Below are positions 22,233 through 32,697 of a stretch of 64,000 nucleotides of DNA, in pieces. The stretch lies in contig JAXQJY010000031.1 in NCBI GenBank assembly GCA_037042185.1, forward strand, positions 744,001 to 808,000, given 5' to 3'. Position 1 is the stretch's first letter; each line of letters begins with the position of its first letter. Source of the stretch: Sordariomycetes sp. S80-01Y (taxonomy: Eukaryota; Ascomycota; Sordariomycetes). The notes beneath the pieces are model-generated. The model was not told the origin of the DNA, did not search any database, and saw nothing but the letters and a program-made list of their open reading frames with translations. The position numbers and the translations under genes were made by a program.

Positions 22233-22919
22233 ATGAACGCCCACGCCCTGCTCCAGAGCCAAGGCTGGCGCGGTCACGGCCACTCCCTCCACAAGACCGA
22301 CGACTCAATCGGCCTCAGCAAACCCCTCCTCCTCAACCGCAAATCCAACACGCACGGCCTAGGCACCGCGAACGCATACTTCAATAACGATCAATGGTGG
22401 CTCAACGCCTTCGACGAACAGCTGAAAGGCCTGGAGACGGGGAAAAAGGGCCAGCTGAAGCAGACCGTCACCACTGGGAAACTGAACAATGTAAAGGTGG
22501 GGGCGGTGGGAAAGTACTCCGTTTACACAAATTTCGTGAGCGGAGGCCTATTGAACGGGACAATAGGCCTGCTTCAGGGGGGCGACACCACAAGCGAAAG
22601 CACGAGCGACGATTCAAGCGATTCGAAAAAGAAGACCAAGTCCAAAGACTCGAGAAAAGGGAAGGAGACGAAGGAGGAGCGACGAGCGAGGAGGGAGGCC
22701 AGGAGGATACGAAAGGAAGCGCGCGCTGTGCGGCGGGCGGCGAGGCAGGAGAAGAGGGACGCAAAGGCGAAGCGCAGAGCTGCCAGAGACGGCAAGACGA
22801 GCAAAAGTTCGAGCAGTTCCGAGTCGAGCAGTGCGATAGACGAAGAGAAGCGGCTGCGGCGCGCAAAAAAGGAAGAGAAGAGGCGCAAGAGGAAAGCCGA
22901 TAAGGAGCGGGAGACATAA
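22233..22919 (+). CDS. TMA23: Tma23-like nucleolar G-patch protein (228 aa)
   Basis: A single exon of 228 residues starts at the AUG at 22233 (MNAHALLQSQGWRGHGHSLH). The N-terminal G-patch-like block, with GWRGHGHSL and GLSKPLLLNRKSNTHGLG, matches the Tma23 family of fungal ribosome-biogenesis factors. NNDQWWLNAFDEQLKGLE is a further conserved-looking block. The C-terminal half is a long run of Lys/Arg/Glu (RRARREARRIRKEARAVRRA) with Ser clusters, as in nucleolar proteins. The basic tail makes every frame here open, which produces many shadow frames. The family call is from motif memory; the yeast symbol is a likely orthology rather than a tested one. Confidence 0.82.
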   Translation: MNAHALLQSQGWRGHGHSLHKTDDSIGLSKPLLLNRKSNTHGLGTANAYFNNDQWWLNAFDEQLKGLETGKKGQLKQTVTTGKLNNVKVGAVGKYSVYTNFVSGGLLNGTIGLLQGGDTTSESTSDDSSDSKKKTKSKDSRKGKETKEERRARREARRIRKEARAVRRAARQEKRDAKAKRRAARDGKTSKSSSSSESSSAIDEEKRLRRAKKEEKRRKRKADKERET

Positions 22920-23319
22920 AGGGATAATGCTCACTTTTGCTGGTTACGATTAGACACATAGCACGGCGTTTTTAGAGGGGACTACTACAGGCGCTTGATA
23001 CCCATCTAGAATTCGATAGCACATCCACACAAGTTATGCTACGTGTTCAGCCTGTGTTGCTTATGGAGTTGCTTAGCATCATCGTGAAAGGGCTCATTGC
23101 CGCATGGATGTGTTCTATTTAAAGACGAAACAGATGTCTCGTGAGTTAGCGTTTCGGTGGGCATCTGTGGACTGGTCACTTCCAGAGATGATGGCTGCTG
23201 GGCCTGTTGGGGATCAAAATCTTCCACCGACGCAAGTGGCAGCGTTGTCTGGAATCAACTCACGTCAGGATCTGCAACAAATAAAGAGATGTGACGTAAT
23301 TTACTGATTCAAATTGGAT
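22920..23319. other. Convergent 3' flanks of TMA23 and THG1
   Basis: A 400-base spacer. A minus-strand 60-codon frame (23039-23227) has natural-looking composition but no AUG and no splice support. I call no gene. Confidence 0.45.
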
Positions 23320-24344
23320 CTATGTTTCCTTCGGTATCTTGCCAGGTTTGTTGGATAGTATCCATGGCCTCCTCTCCCAAAAGTCGTCCTTGATAATGTC
23401 TAGGTGATCCACGACAATCTTTGCCTTTGCCCTCTTTTTCTTGTCATGCTCGTTCTGTGTCTTCGACTGCTGCGTAGCCTCCGCCTGCTCGTCCACGGCT
23501 TGCGATGTGTTGTGACTCTTCGGATCAACGAGTTCATACTGTAGCAGATCGTCAGCTCGGTATCGCGCCCGCGTACAATAGTAAGTGATCTTACATCTCG
23601 GAATATTACGCTCCCCTTCTTGTATATCTCCAACTCCCGGTTATAGTTGATCCCGAACCTACTAAACAAGATTTCGTTTTTGTCGGCGGCAAGCGTCCCC
23701 TTCAACGTCTCCTCAGCCTCCTTGTTCCCCAACCCACCAAGTTGAATCAACTGCCAGAACGCAGTGTTGTACAGATTGTTGATGTGGCAGTCTGCTTGCC
23801 TCCACGAAAGATAGTCTCTCAGGTTGGATACGGTTGGGTAGCAGACAGCTCGGCCATCGAAAGTAGGAAATGGGGAGGTGAGGGGAACGGAGGGGAAGTG
23901 CTGCGACCAGAGGGCGACGTAGTTTGCTGTAAAGGTTGAGACTACCGTGCTGACGAGCTTACTATTACGTTTCAGTGAATGATATATCGAAACGTGCCTA
24001 AGCATTGGACGCTGACCTTTCTCGCCGTTCGAAGAGGCTGGTGGATTTGTGAAAGACGAAGCTATACTCGTCGCTCACACCATAGGCAAGGGTGATGTCC
24101 GCGACCTCAGCAACGACAGCTTTGGCGGCGCTGTTCATGAGGTCTAACGCGCGCTTGTCATTTGGCTTTTCGAAGTGGTACTTCGCGCACATCCTGCAGC
24201 GGTGTAAGCGACTGTTAAGTGCGGAGGAGGTGGCATGTACTTGGTGAAAGCCCTTCCATCGACCCGCACAACAATCCATGTGTTGGGCAACAAAGGATCT
24301 GGTCGTTCAAAGTCGCGGACGTACTCGAAACGGGAATTTGCCAT
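23320..24344 (-). CDS. THG1: tRNA-His guanylyltransferase
   Basis: Adds the essential G-1 to the 5' end of tRNA-His by 3'-5' polymerase chemistry. Four exons on the minus strand (24344-24241, 24193-24017, 23961-23595, 23538-23320) give 288 residues. The start [13 protein letters not shown] and the metal-binding aspartates in RVDGRAF (Asp29) and [10 protein letters not shown] (Asp76) sit at the positions known from the human enzyme. [19 protein letters not shown] and the HINN motif in [13 protein letters not shown] are intact. The C-terminal exon carries [15 protein letters not shown]. Introns are 47-56 nt; the 24016 donor is the less common GTCAGC. It shares a promoter region with SWD1. Confidence 0.96.
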
Positions 24345-25033
24345 GGCTGATCGTCGGCCGTGCAATGTGGGAAGGTGAGGTTTGTAAGTGAGGGTTCGAG
24401 ATGATAGAAACCGACCTTAGGTACGGAACGAAGGTGAGTCAGGCAGGACCAGAACGGGACAAGAGAAATCAATGATCACAACACCTCGCGTCTGTTAAAT
24501 GAAAAATGCCAAAAATTCTCTTTGGTCATTATTCTTTGATGCTTTACAGCATTAGCTTTTTTGAAGTTCCAAAGAGTCAGGCTAACGGTGCTTCCAAGTC
24601 GTTTATGTCCTTCTATTTCTGTCACCGTCGTAGGATGGCCGCATTCGTGGGGAGCCTGCGGGTTTGGGGCGACTGGTTGAATAGCCAGTGCGTCCAGTGC
24701 ACGCTGTGCCTTAGCCTGAAGTTGGCTTGAAGCTATAGATCAAAACGCGTCTTAGCTTCACTGTTCTGTGAAAAAGATTTGTACTCTCTACTTGGTCCTT
24801 GGCGTCGACTCGAAGTTAATCCTGCTTTTTGTCCCCCATCTTGACGACTTTCCGAACCCCACTAAGTTAGCGTCCCAAACTCTCAGCCTTGCAGGAGAGA
24901 ACAAGGGCCCTTGCGGCGACACGGCTGCATGTGCAAACGAGAGAACTCAACTTTCTCCACGAAACAACCATTTGCTTCAAGCACTTCTTCAACTGTCGTT
25001 TACAAATGACGCACACCCGAAGACTCCGTCAAC
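24345..25033. promoter_or_regulatory. Divergent promoter between THG1 and SWD1
   Basis: About 690 bases separate the two starts. The plus-strand end is a pyrimidine-rich leader. I see no further gene. Confidence 0.5.
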
Positions 25034-26495
25034 ATGAACCTACTATTATCGGACGATTACCTCCTCCAGGATTATCCTGAGACGATGACCGACACGATTC
25101 GATCCGGCCACACATTGATGCTGCGTTTCGATCGTACAGGCGACTATTTAGCAGCCGGGCGGGGCGATGGCGTGGTGGTAGTGTGGGACATGGAGACTAT
25201 GGGAGTAGCTCGAAAGCTTCGAGGGCATCAGAGGAATATTTCCTCCTTGAGCTGGTCGAAGTGCGGGCGGTATCTTCTGTCAACGTGCGCGGGATGGAAG
25301 GCCATACTTTGGGATCTTCAGGATGGGAGCCGCTTTAGAGAACTGCGCTTCAAGGCGTCATTGTTCCAGGGCGATCTTCACCCGAGGAACCAGTGAGTAC
25401 AACGCGAAATCCAATGAACAGCAGTTTACTGACGCGCATAGCTTGCGAATGATCGCGTCGCTATGGGAAGAGCAGCTCACGCTCGTTGACATGACCGACC
25501 CCATTGGCACATACTACACTCTCCCTTCCGCACCGAAACGACCTTTTACCGACGACGCGACAGAACTAGAGAAACGGGCGAAGCAAGACGCGAAGGAGTT
25601 GACTACGGCGGCAATATGGACGGCAAATGGTGACCATATTCTGGCAGGCACGATCAAAGGCTGGCTCAACATCATCGATGCCGATAGTCTCGAAATCATC
25701 TACTCAGAGAAAATATGCGGAGCAGCCATCGTGTCATTACGGCTCACCGGCACAGGGAGGGATCTGCTGGTCAACTCGCAAGACCGCATCATCCGCACTT
25801 TCAAAATACCAGATCTGTCAAGCGAGACGCTCGACCTGGACACATTACAAGTACCTCTGGAACACAAGTTCCAGGACGTGGTCCAGCGGCTATCGTGGAA
25901 TAGCACCACATTCAGCGCAACCGGCGAGTACGTCGCAGCCTCCACGTACAACAACCACGAACTGTACGTATGGGAGCGGGTGCAAAAAGGCAGTTTGCAA
26001 TGCATACTGAAGGAGCCCAAGGAAGAACAAGGCGTTATAGAATGGCATCCGTCAAAAGCACTTCTCGCATCATGTGGCATCGAAACGGGAAGAATATTCA
26101 TCTGGTCGGTGATCAACCCGCAGAAGTGGTCTGCGCTTGCGCCAGACTTTGCAGAGGTCGAGGAGAACGTGGAGTACATCGAGAAAGAGGACGAGTTCGA
26201 CATTTACGGACAGGAGGAGATTCATCGGCGGCGTCTCGATGCGGAGGACGAAGATGTGGACGTACTGACACCGGCGCCCGGGACTAAGGCACTGGATGGC
26301 AGCGGATTCCAGATGCCCATCTTATTTAATCTAGGGGAGAGTGACAGCGAGGAGGAGCTTATCAAACTGTCGGCTGGTACCATGCGACGTAGGAGTTTCG
26401 GAGAGGGCCAAGACGATCTTGAGGATGGGGGGGCCGAAAGGGCTGTCGGGAAGAAGGGAGCGCCAGGCAAGGGAGGGCGCGCTAGGAAGAAGTAA
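25034..26495 (+). CDS. SWD1: SWD1/RBBP5-type WD40 subunit of the Set1 COMPASS H3K4 methyltransferase
   Basis: Two exons (25034-25392, 25442-26495; 49-nt intron) give 470 residues. The N-terminus MNLLLSDDYLLQDYPETMTD and the WD repeats (GDYLAAGRGDGVVVVWDMET, ARKLRGHQRNISSLSWSKCG, CGRYLLSTCAGWKAILWDLQ) are typical of Swd1/RBBP5. After the propeller comes the acidic segment VEENVEYIEKEDEFDIYGQE, matching the activation and Ash2-binding stretch of RBBP5, and then a basic C-terminus (GKGGRARKK). COMPASS methylates histone H3 Lys4 in step with transcription by the polymerase whose largest subunit is encoded next door. The frame continues for 72 sense codons after a TAA-CTG-TAA sequence; see findings. 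Confidence 0.93.
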
Positions 26496-26504
26496 CTGTA
26501 AAGA

Positions 26505-26720
26505 AAAAAACAAGAGGCCTTGGAACTTCACGCAAGGAGAAACGATTGGATCGCATACTGCCTCGTGCGTGAATTGTATCGCGACTGTCCATCAAATGAA
26601 TGGTTACAAAGCCTCGAGACGTTGAGTCAAACGGCGTTGGAGAACGAATCGAAGCGCATCAACGGTGACTTGGAGCGCAAAATAGCTGAGCAGCTCGCCA
26701 GGCAGAACCCGCTTGCATAG
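26505..26720 (+). other. AUG-less coding-like frame directly after SWD1, same frame
   Basis: Starting nine bases after the SWD1 stop and in the same frame, 71 sense codons read RKKQEALELHARRNDWIAYC, then LVRELYRDCPSNEW, and end IAEQLARQNPLA before a stop. Composition is that of a charged helical protein rather than a 3' UTR. There is no in-frame AUG. It could be an alternative last exon, a read-through tail, a remnant of an ancestral C-terminus, or chance. Confidence 0.3.
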
Positions 26721-27307
26721 ATTTTATCTTTGTGTCACCTTTGCTTGAGATTGCTTATTCACGGACAGCCGTGGCGGCCTGAGGCAGCAAATCACAGTCG
26801 AGGTGGCGCGTGTGCCCAATGAGGGAAGGCGCCGTTTGAGCGTGTGGCCAGCCGCCCTCAAGCCCAGATTCTTTCATGCATCGCTCTGACGCCTCCTCTC
26901 AACCACGACAAAACTTTGCCCAACGCACAAAGCCATCGCCCACGCGCGCGCAGTATCGAGCGCCGCGTTTCGAGCCGATTACGAATTAACGTACGACCTC
27001 ACGATCGACGATTCTCGAGTTTCCGCGACTCTCGAGCTGGCGCCCACGGGGGAGATAGCCTGAGGTTCTCCTGGGCCGTTGGCCAGGACAGGCGTTGCCG
27101 ACAAGGCGCCATTCGCAACTCTTCGCGCGCGGCCTAAAGCATCGATCCGACGATCACTTACGACTTCTTTCATTCGCTTTCGACTTTCATTCGTGTTTTT
27201 CGGCGATTCTCCACGTTGCGCCGTCGTCAGGCGCGCTGGAACGATAGACAGCGTCACCGGTCGCTCACTTTGCCTTCGACCCACGATATCCACCTAATAC
27301 CGCAATC
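26721..27307. promoter_or_regulatory. RPB1 promoter and leader
   Basis: About 590 bases, mostly C-rich leader before the AUG in AATCATGG. No TATA box is evident, as expected for a constitutive gene. Confidence 0.5.
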
Positions 27308-30300
27308 ATGGCGAACCTCTACTTCACCCACTCGAGCGCGCCGCTCAAGACGGTTGAGGAAATCCAGTTCGGCCTCATGTCGCCCGAGGAGATCAAGAAT
27401 ATGAGTGTGGCTCACATTCAGTACCCGGAGACGATGGAGGAGAACAAAACTAAGCCTCGCGATGGAGGTCTGAATGACCCGTTGCTTGGATCCATCGACC
27501 GACAGTTTAAGTGCAAGACTTGCACGCAGGCCATGGGTGAATGCCCCGGTCATTTTGGTCATATCGAGCTGGCAAAGCCCGTTTACCACCCCGGCTTCAT
27601 CAAGAAAGTCAAGAAGATTCTGGAGATTGTCTGCCACAACTGCAGCAAGGTCTTGGCCGATGAAGTTGGTCTCACCTGATCCATGACTTGTTCTTTAGAT
27701 GCTAACATGGACCTCTCAGAGCGACCCCGAGTTTGTCACTGCGATTCGCACGCGCGACCCGAAAGTCCGCTTCCAGCGAGTCTGGGCTGTGTGCAAGAAG
27801 AAGCGGAAGTGTGAGAACGAGGATCGCCAAGACAAGAAGGAAGAGGAGTTCGCGCCGGGCATGAAGCCGCAGGTGCACAACCACGGTGGCTGTGGAAACG
27901 AGATGCCTGCAGTGCGTCAAGCTGGCTTGCGTCTCAACGCGCAGTTCGAGATCAAGGAAGAGGGCGGAGCCAAGCGGAAGGACACTCAAGTCATCCTGCC
28001 CGACCAAGCTCACACAATCTTGCGGCGGATATCGGAACAGGACCTCCGACACATGGGCCTCAACTCAGAGTATGCCCGCCCCGAGTGGATGGTTCTTACC
28101 GTCCTTCCGGTCCCCCCGCCTCCCGTCCGTCCAAGTATCTCCATGGACGGTACTGGCACGGGAATGCGGAACGAGGATGATTTGACTTACAAGCTTGGTG
28201 ATATCATCCGCGCCAATGGCAACGTCAAGCAGGCTATCCGCGAAGGCTCGCCGGCCCACATTGCTCGCGATTTCGAAGAGCTGCTCCAGTACCATGTAGC
28301 CACCTACATGGATAATGATATTGCTGGACAGCCTAAAGCTTTGCAGAAGAGCGGTCGTCCCGTCAAGGCCATCCGTGCTCGATTAAAAGGAAAGGAAGGT
28401 CGTCTCCGTGGAAACTTGATGGGTAAGCGTGTCGACTTTTCGGCGCGTACCGTTATCACTGGTGACGCCAATTTGTCCCTCGACCAAGTCGGCGTTCCTC
28501 GCAGCATTGCCAGAACACTGACGTACCCCGAGACGGTCACCCCTTACAACATTGGCAAGCTACATCAGCTTGTCGAGAATGGACCTAACGAGCACCCCGG
28601 TGCCAAGTATGTCATCAGATCAGACGGCACGCGTATCGACTTGCGCCATCACAGGCGCGCTGCGCAGATCTCTCTGGAGTATGGCTGGAAGGTTGAGCGC
28701 CATCTTATGGACGGCGATTACATCATCTTCAACCGTCAGCCCTCGCTGCACAAGGAGTCTATGATGGGTCACCGCGTCAAGGTCATGCCTTACTCGACTT
28801 TCCGACTCAACCTATCCGTCACATCGCCGTACAATGCAGATTTCGACGGTGACGAGATGAACCTTCACGTGCCTCAAAGCGAGGAGACCAGGGCCGAGGT
28901 CAAGGAGCTCTGTCTTGTACCGCAGAACATTGTTTCCCCTCAGAAGAATGCCCCTCTGATGGGTATCGTCCAGGACTCGTTGGCTGGTGTCTACAAGCTT
29001 TGCCGTCGAGATGTCTTCCTTACCAAGGAGGAGGTGATGAACCTTATGCTGTGGGTGCCCGGCTGGGACGGCATCATCCCACAGCCAGCCATCCTCAAGC
29101 CTAGGCCGCGCTGGACTGGCAAGCAGATGATCAGCTTGGTCATTCCTCCAGAGGTGTCCATCAAATCAGGAGGCGATGACTACAAATCCTTGCTCAAGGA
29201 CAGTAGTCTTCTGATTCAGAGCGGCCAGCTCATCTATGGGTTGCTCAAGAAGAAGTTTGTGGGTGCTGCTGCTGGTGGCATTGTGCACATATGTTACAAT
29301 GAACTGGGCCCGCAGTACGCCATGGCTTTCCTCAACGGTGTACAGCAGGTCGTCACATACTGGCTGCTGCACAACGGCCACAGTATTGGTATTGGTGATA
29401 CGATTCCCGATAAGAACACCATTGAGAAGGTTCAGATGGACATCGACGACGAGAAGAACAAGGTAGCCAAACTTACAGCAGAGGCTACTGGCAATACTCT
29501 CGAAGCATTGCCGGGTATGAACGTCCGTGGCACTTTCGAGCATCTCGTCGGTGTGGCTCTTAACAGTGCTCGTGACCGCGCTGGTACTACCACGCAGAGC
29601 TCTCTGAAAGACTCCAACAACGCCGTTACGATGGCCGATTCCGGTTCCAAGGGCTCTTCCATCAACATCTCTCAGATGTCTGCCCTTGTCGGCCAGCAGA
29701 TGGTTGAGGGAAAGCGTATTCCCTTCGGCTTCAAGTACCGCACCCTGCCTCACTTCACCAAGGACGATTACTCGCCCGAGTCTCGTGGCTTTGTGGAAAA
29801 CTCGTACTTGCGTGGTCTCACTCCCAGCGAGTTCTTCTTCCACGCCATGGCTGGTAGAGAAGGTCTCATCGATACTGCTGTCAAGACAGCTGAGACAGGT
29901 TACATCCAGCGTCGTCTGGTCAAGGCGCTTGAAGATTTGAGCGCCCGTTACGATGGAACGGTCCGCAACTCACTCGGAGACATCATTCAATTCCTGTACG
30001 GTGAGGACGGTCTTGACGCCATGTGCATCGAGAATCAGCCTATGAAGATGATCAATCCCGCCGACAGCAGCTTCGCTGAGGCGTATCGTCTGGACCTGGC
30101 GAACCCACCAGAGTGGTTCAAGCATGACTACGAGTACGGAAACGAGTTGACGGGTGACAAGGAGTCAATGGATCTTCTTGATGAAGAATGGGAGGCTCTC
30201 TGCGCCGACCGTCAAGCAGTTCGCAAGATCAACGCTCACCGTAAAGATGACGATATGATGCAACTGCCACTCAACCTTGGCCGTATCATTGAGTCGGCCA

Positions 30301-32697
30301 AGCGCATTTTCAATGTCAAGATGACGGACCGCAGCAATCTGCGACCCTCGGATGTCATTCCCACCATTCAGAACCTGGTCTCCCAACTGAAGATCGTTCG
30401 CGGTGGCGATGCCATCTCTCAAGAGGCTGATCACAACGCCACGATCCTCTTCAAGGCTCTCGTCAGGCACAGACTTGCATTCAAGGTTCTGGTCAAAGAG
30501 CATCGCTTGAACAAGCTCGCTTTCGACCACATTGTTGGTGAGCTCCAGACCCGATGGGATCGTGCCTTTGTCAGCCCTGGTGAAATGGTCGGTGTCTTGG
30601 CTGCTCAGTCCATCGGAGAGCCTGCTACGCAGATGACGCTCAACACCTTCCATTTTGCCGGTGTGTCATCCAAGAACGTCACCCTTGGTGTTCCGCGTCT
30701 CAAGGAGATTCTCAACCTGGCCAGCAACATCAAGACTCCCACCATGTCGGTCTTCTACGACCAGAGATTGGCTGGGCAGGAGCAGGTCAAGAAGCTCCGA
30801 TCCCTCGTCGAGTACACCAACCTGCGTTCCGTGACCGCCGTCACGGAGATCCACTACGATCCTAACGTGGTGAACACCGTCATTCAAGAGGATATTGACA
30901 TGGTCGAGTCGTATTTCATGATCCCTGACGATGGCCAGGAGACAATCGACCAGCAATCGCGGTGGTTGCTGCGCATTACTTTGGACCGTCAGAAGATGCT
31001 TGACAAGGAGATTCGAATCGAGGATGTTGCTCAGCGCATTAAGGAGGAGTACCCCACTGACTTGGCCGTCATCTTCAGTGACAACAATGCCGACGAGCAG
31101 GTCATCCGTATCCGCACTGTTCGTTCTGAAGACGACAAGGATGAGGACGGAGAGAAGAAGATCGAAGACGATGTTATGCTCAAGCGTCTCGAAGCTCACT
31201 TGCTCGACACTCTCACACTTCGCGGTGTCAAAGGCATCGACCGTGCTTTCTTGACCAGGGGCTGTGCACTCAGCACTGCTGACGACGGCTCGCAGATCGC
31301 CATCAAGGGCGATCCTCGTTGCGAAGAGTGGTACCTCGACACCAGTGGTTCCGCCCTTCGTGAGGTTCTCGCTGTCGACGGTGTCGATGCTACCAGAACA
31401 ACGACCAACGACTTGTGGCAGGTGGTCGATGTCTTTGGCATCGAAGCTACCCGCTCTGCGCTCCTCCGCGAGCTGATTCAGGTGTTGGCCTTTGATGGTT
31501 CTTACGTCAACTTCCGGCATATGGCGCTGCTGGTTGACGTGATGACCTATCGAGGCACTATTTCCGCCGTCACCCGTCACGGTATCAACCGCGCCGACAC
31601 TGGTGCTCTCATGCGTTGTTCCTTCGAGGAGACGGTCGAAATTCTGCTCGAGGCTGCAGCTACGGGTGAACTGGATGACTGCAGGGGCATTTCTGAAAAC
31701 GTCATGCTCGGCCAAATGGCCCCCATGGGTACGGGCAACTTTGACACCCTCCTCGACCCCAAGATGCTTGAAACCGTCATCTCTGACAACTCCCGCATGG
31801 GTCTCATGCCGGGTATGCCAGTGAAGGATGGCGATATCGAAGGCGCCGCTACGCCTTACGATACGGGCTCGCCGATGGCTGACTCGGGCTACCGTAGCAT
31901 GACCCCCAGCACGGCGGACGGCAACTTCTCGCCCTTGCAGGGTGGAAGCTCAGATGAGCCCACTGGCTTTGGCACGGAGTATGGTGGTCCAAGTGGCTTC
32001 GGCGTCGGCGCGATGAGTCCTTACTCTGGCGGGGGCGCCCGCAGCCCCTTCAACACGTCACCCACCTCGCCATTCAGCTCTGGCATGGGTGGCTACAGCC
32101 CTACCTCCCCCAGTGGAGGCTACTCTCCTACATCGCCGCTCATCGATGGAGGTGCTGGACGCTTCGGCCCAACAAGCCCATCCTTCTCACCCTCCTCGCC
32201 CTCCTTTAGCCCAACATCGCCACTTTCCGGTCCGGGAGCGACGAGTCCAGGTTACACTCCCACGTCGCCAATGTATTCTCCTACCTCACCGACCTCGCCG
32301 CGCTCTTACAGCCCGACCTCCCCTGCACAGTTCAACTCACCCACGAGTCCGAACTACTCTCCTGCAAGTCCCTCGTACTCGCCTGCCAGCCCCAACATCC
32401 ATGGCGCGGGCCCGACCAGTCCAGCCTACACGCCTGCGTCCCCGAGCTGGAGTCCTACCAGTCCGAGTTACTCGCCCACTAGTCCGCGGTTCGGTGGAAG
32501 CCCAGGCCAGAACCAGAGCCCGACTAGTCCGCAGTACACGCCCACCAGCCCGGTGCACCCTGGAACGCCGGGTCCCGGGCAGGGAGGGAAGCAATAGTAA
32601 GTATTCTCCCTTGGGCAACCCCTTTAGTCCGAGTAGCGGGATGGAGAACAGACGTTAACCAAGATATAGCTCGCCTACTTCACCCAAGAACGATTAA
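27308..32697 (+). CDS. RPB1: RNA polymerase II largest subunit
   Basis: Catalytic subunit that transcribes mRNA. Three exons (27308-27664, 27720-32596, 32670-32697) give 1753 residues. The clamp zinc-binding site [17 protein letters not shown] is in exon 1. The invariant metal site [10 protein letters not shown] puts the catalytic aspartates at 493, 495 and 497. [20 protein letters not shown] marks the trigger-loop/bridge region. The C-terminal domain has about 19 recognisable heptads, many degenerate ([27 protein letters not shown]). The last heptad, YSPTSPKND, is split by a phase-2 intron: TA at the end of exon 2 plus C in a 28-nt last exon. Intron 1 uses a GTTGGT donor and has a GCTAAC branch site. 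Confidence 0.98.
32024..32697 (+). repeat. RPB1 C-terminal heptad repeat array
   Basis: Degenerate 21-bp coding repeats encode YSPTSPS-like heptads interrupted by spacers such as [16 protein letters not shown] and [10 protein letters not shown]. The last unit lies beyond an intron. The array is irregular compared with the yeast CTD. Confidence 0.85.

Noticed and set aside
23039-23227. Minus-strand 62-codon frame between TMA23 and THG1
   Set aside because: Composition looks natural, but there is no AUG, its frame does not connect to THG1, and THG1 already has its normal C-terminus.
30666-31715. Minus-strand 349-codon frame opposite RPB1
   Set aside because: Lies wholly inside a conserved RPB1 exon and only mirrors its codons.
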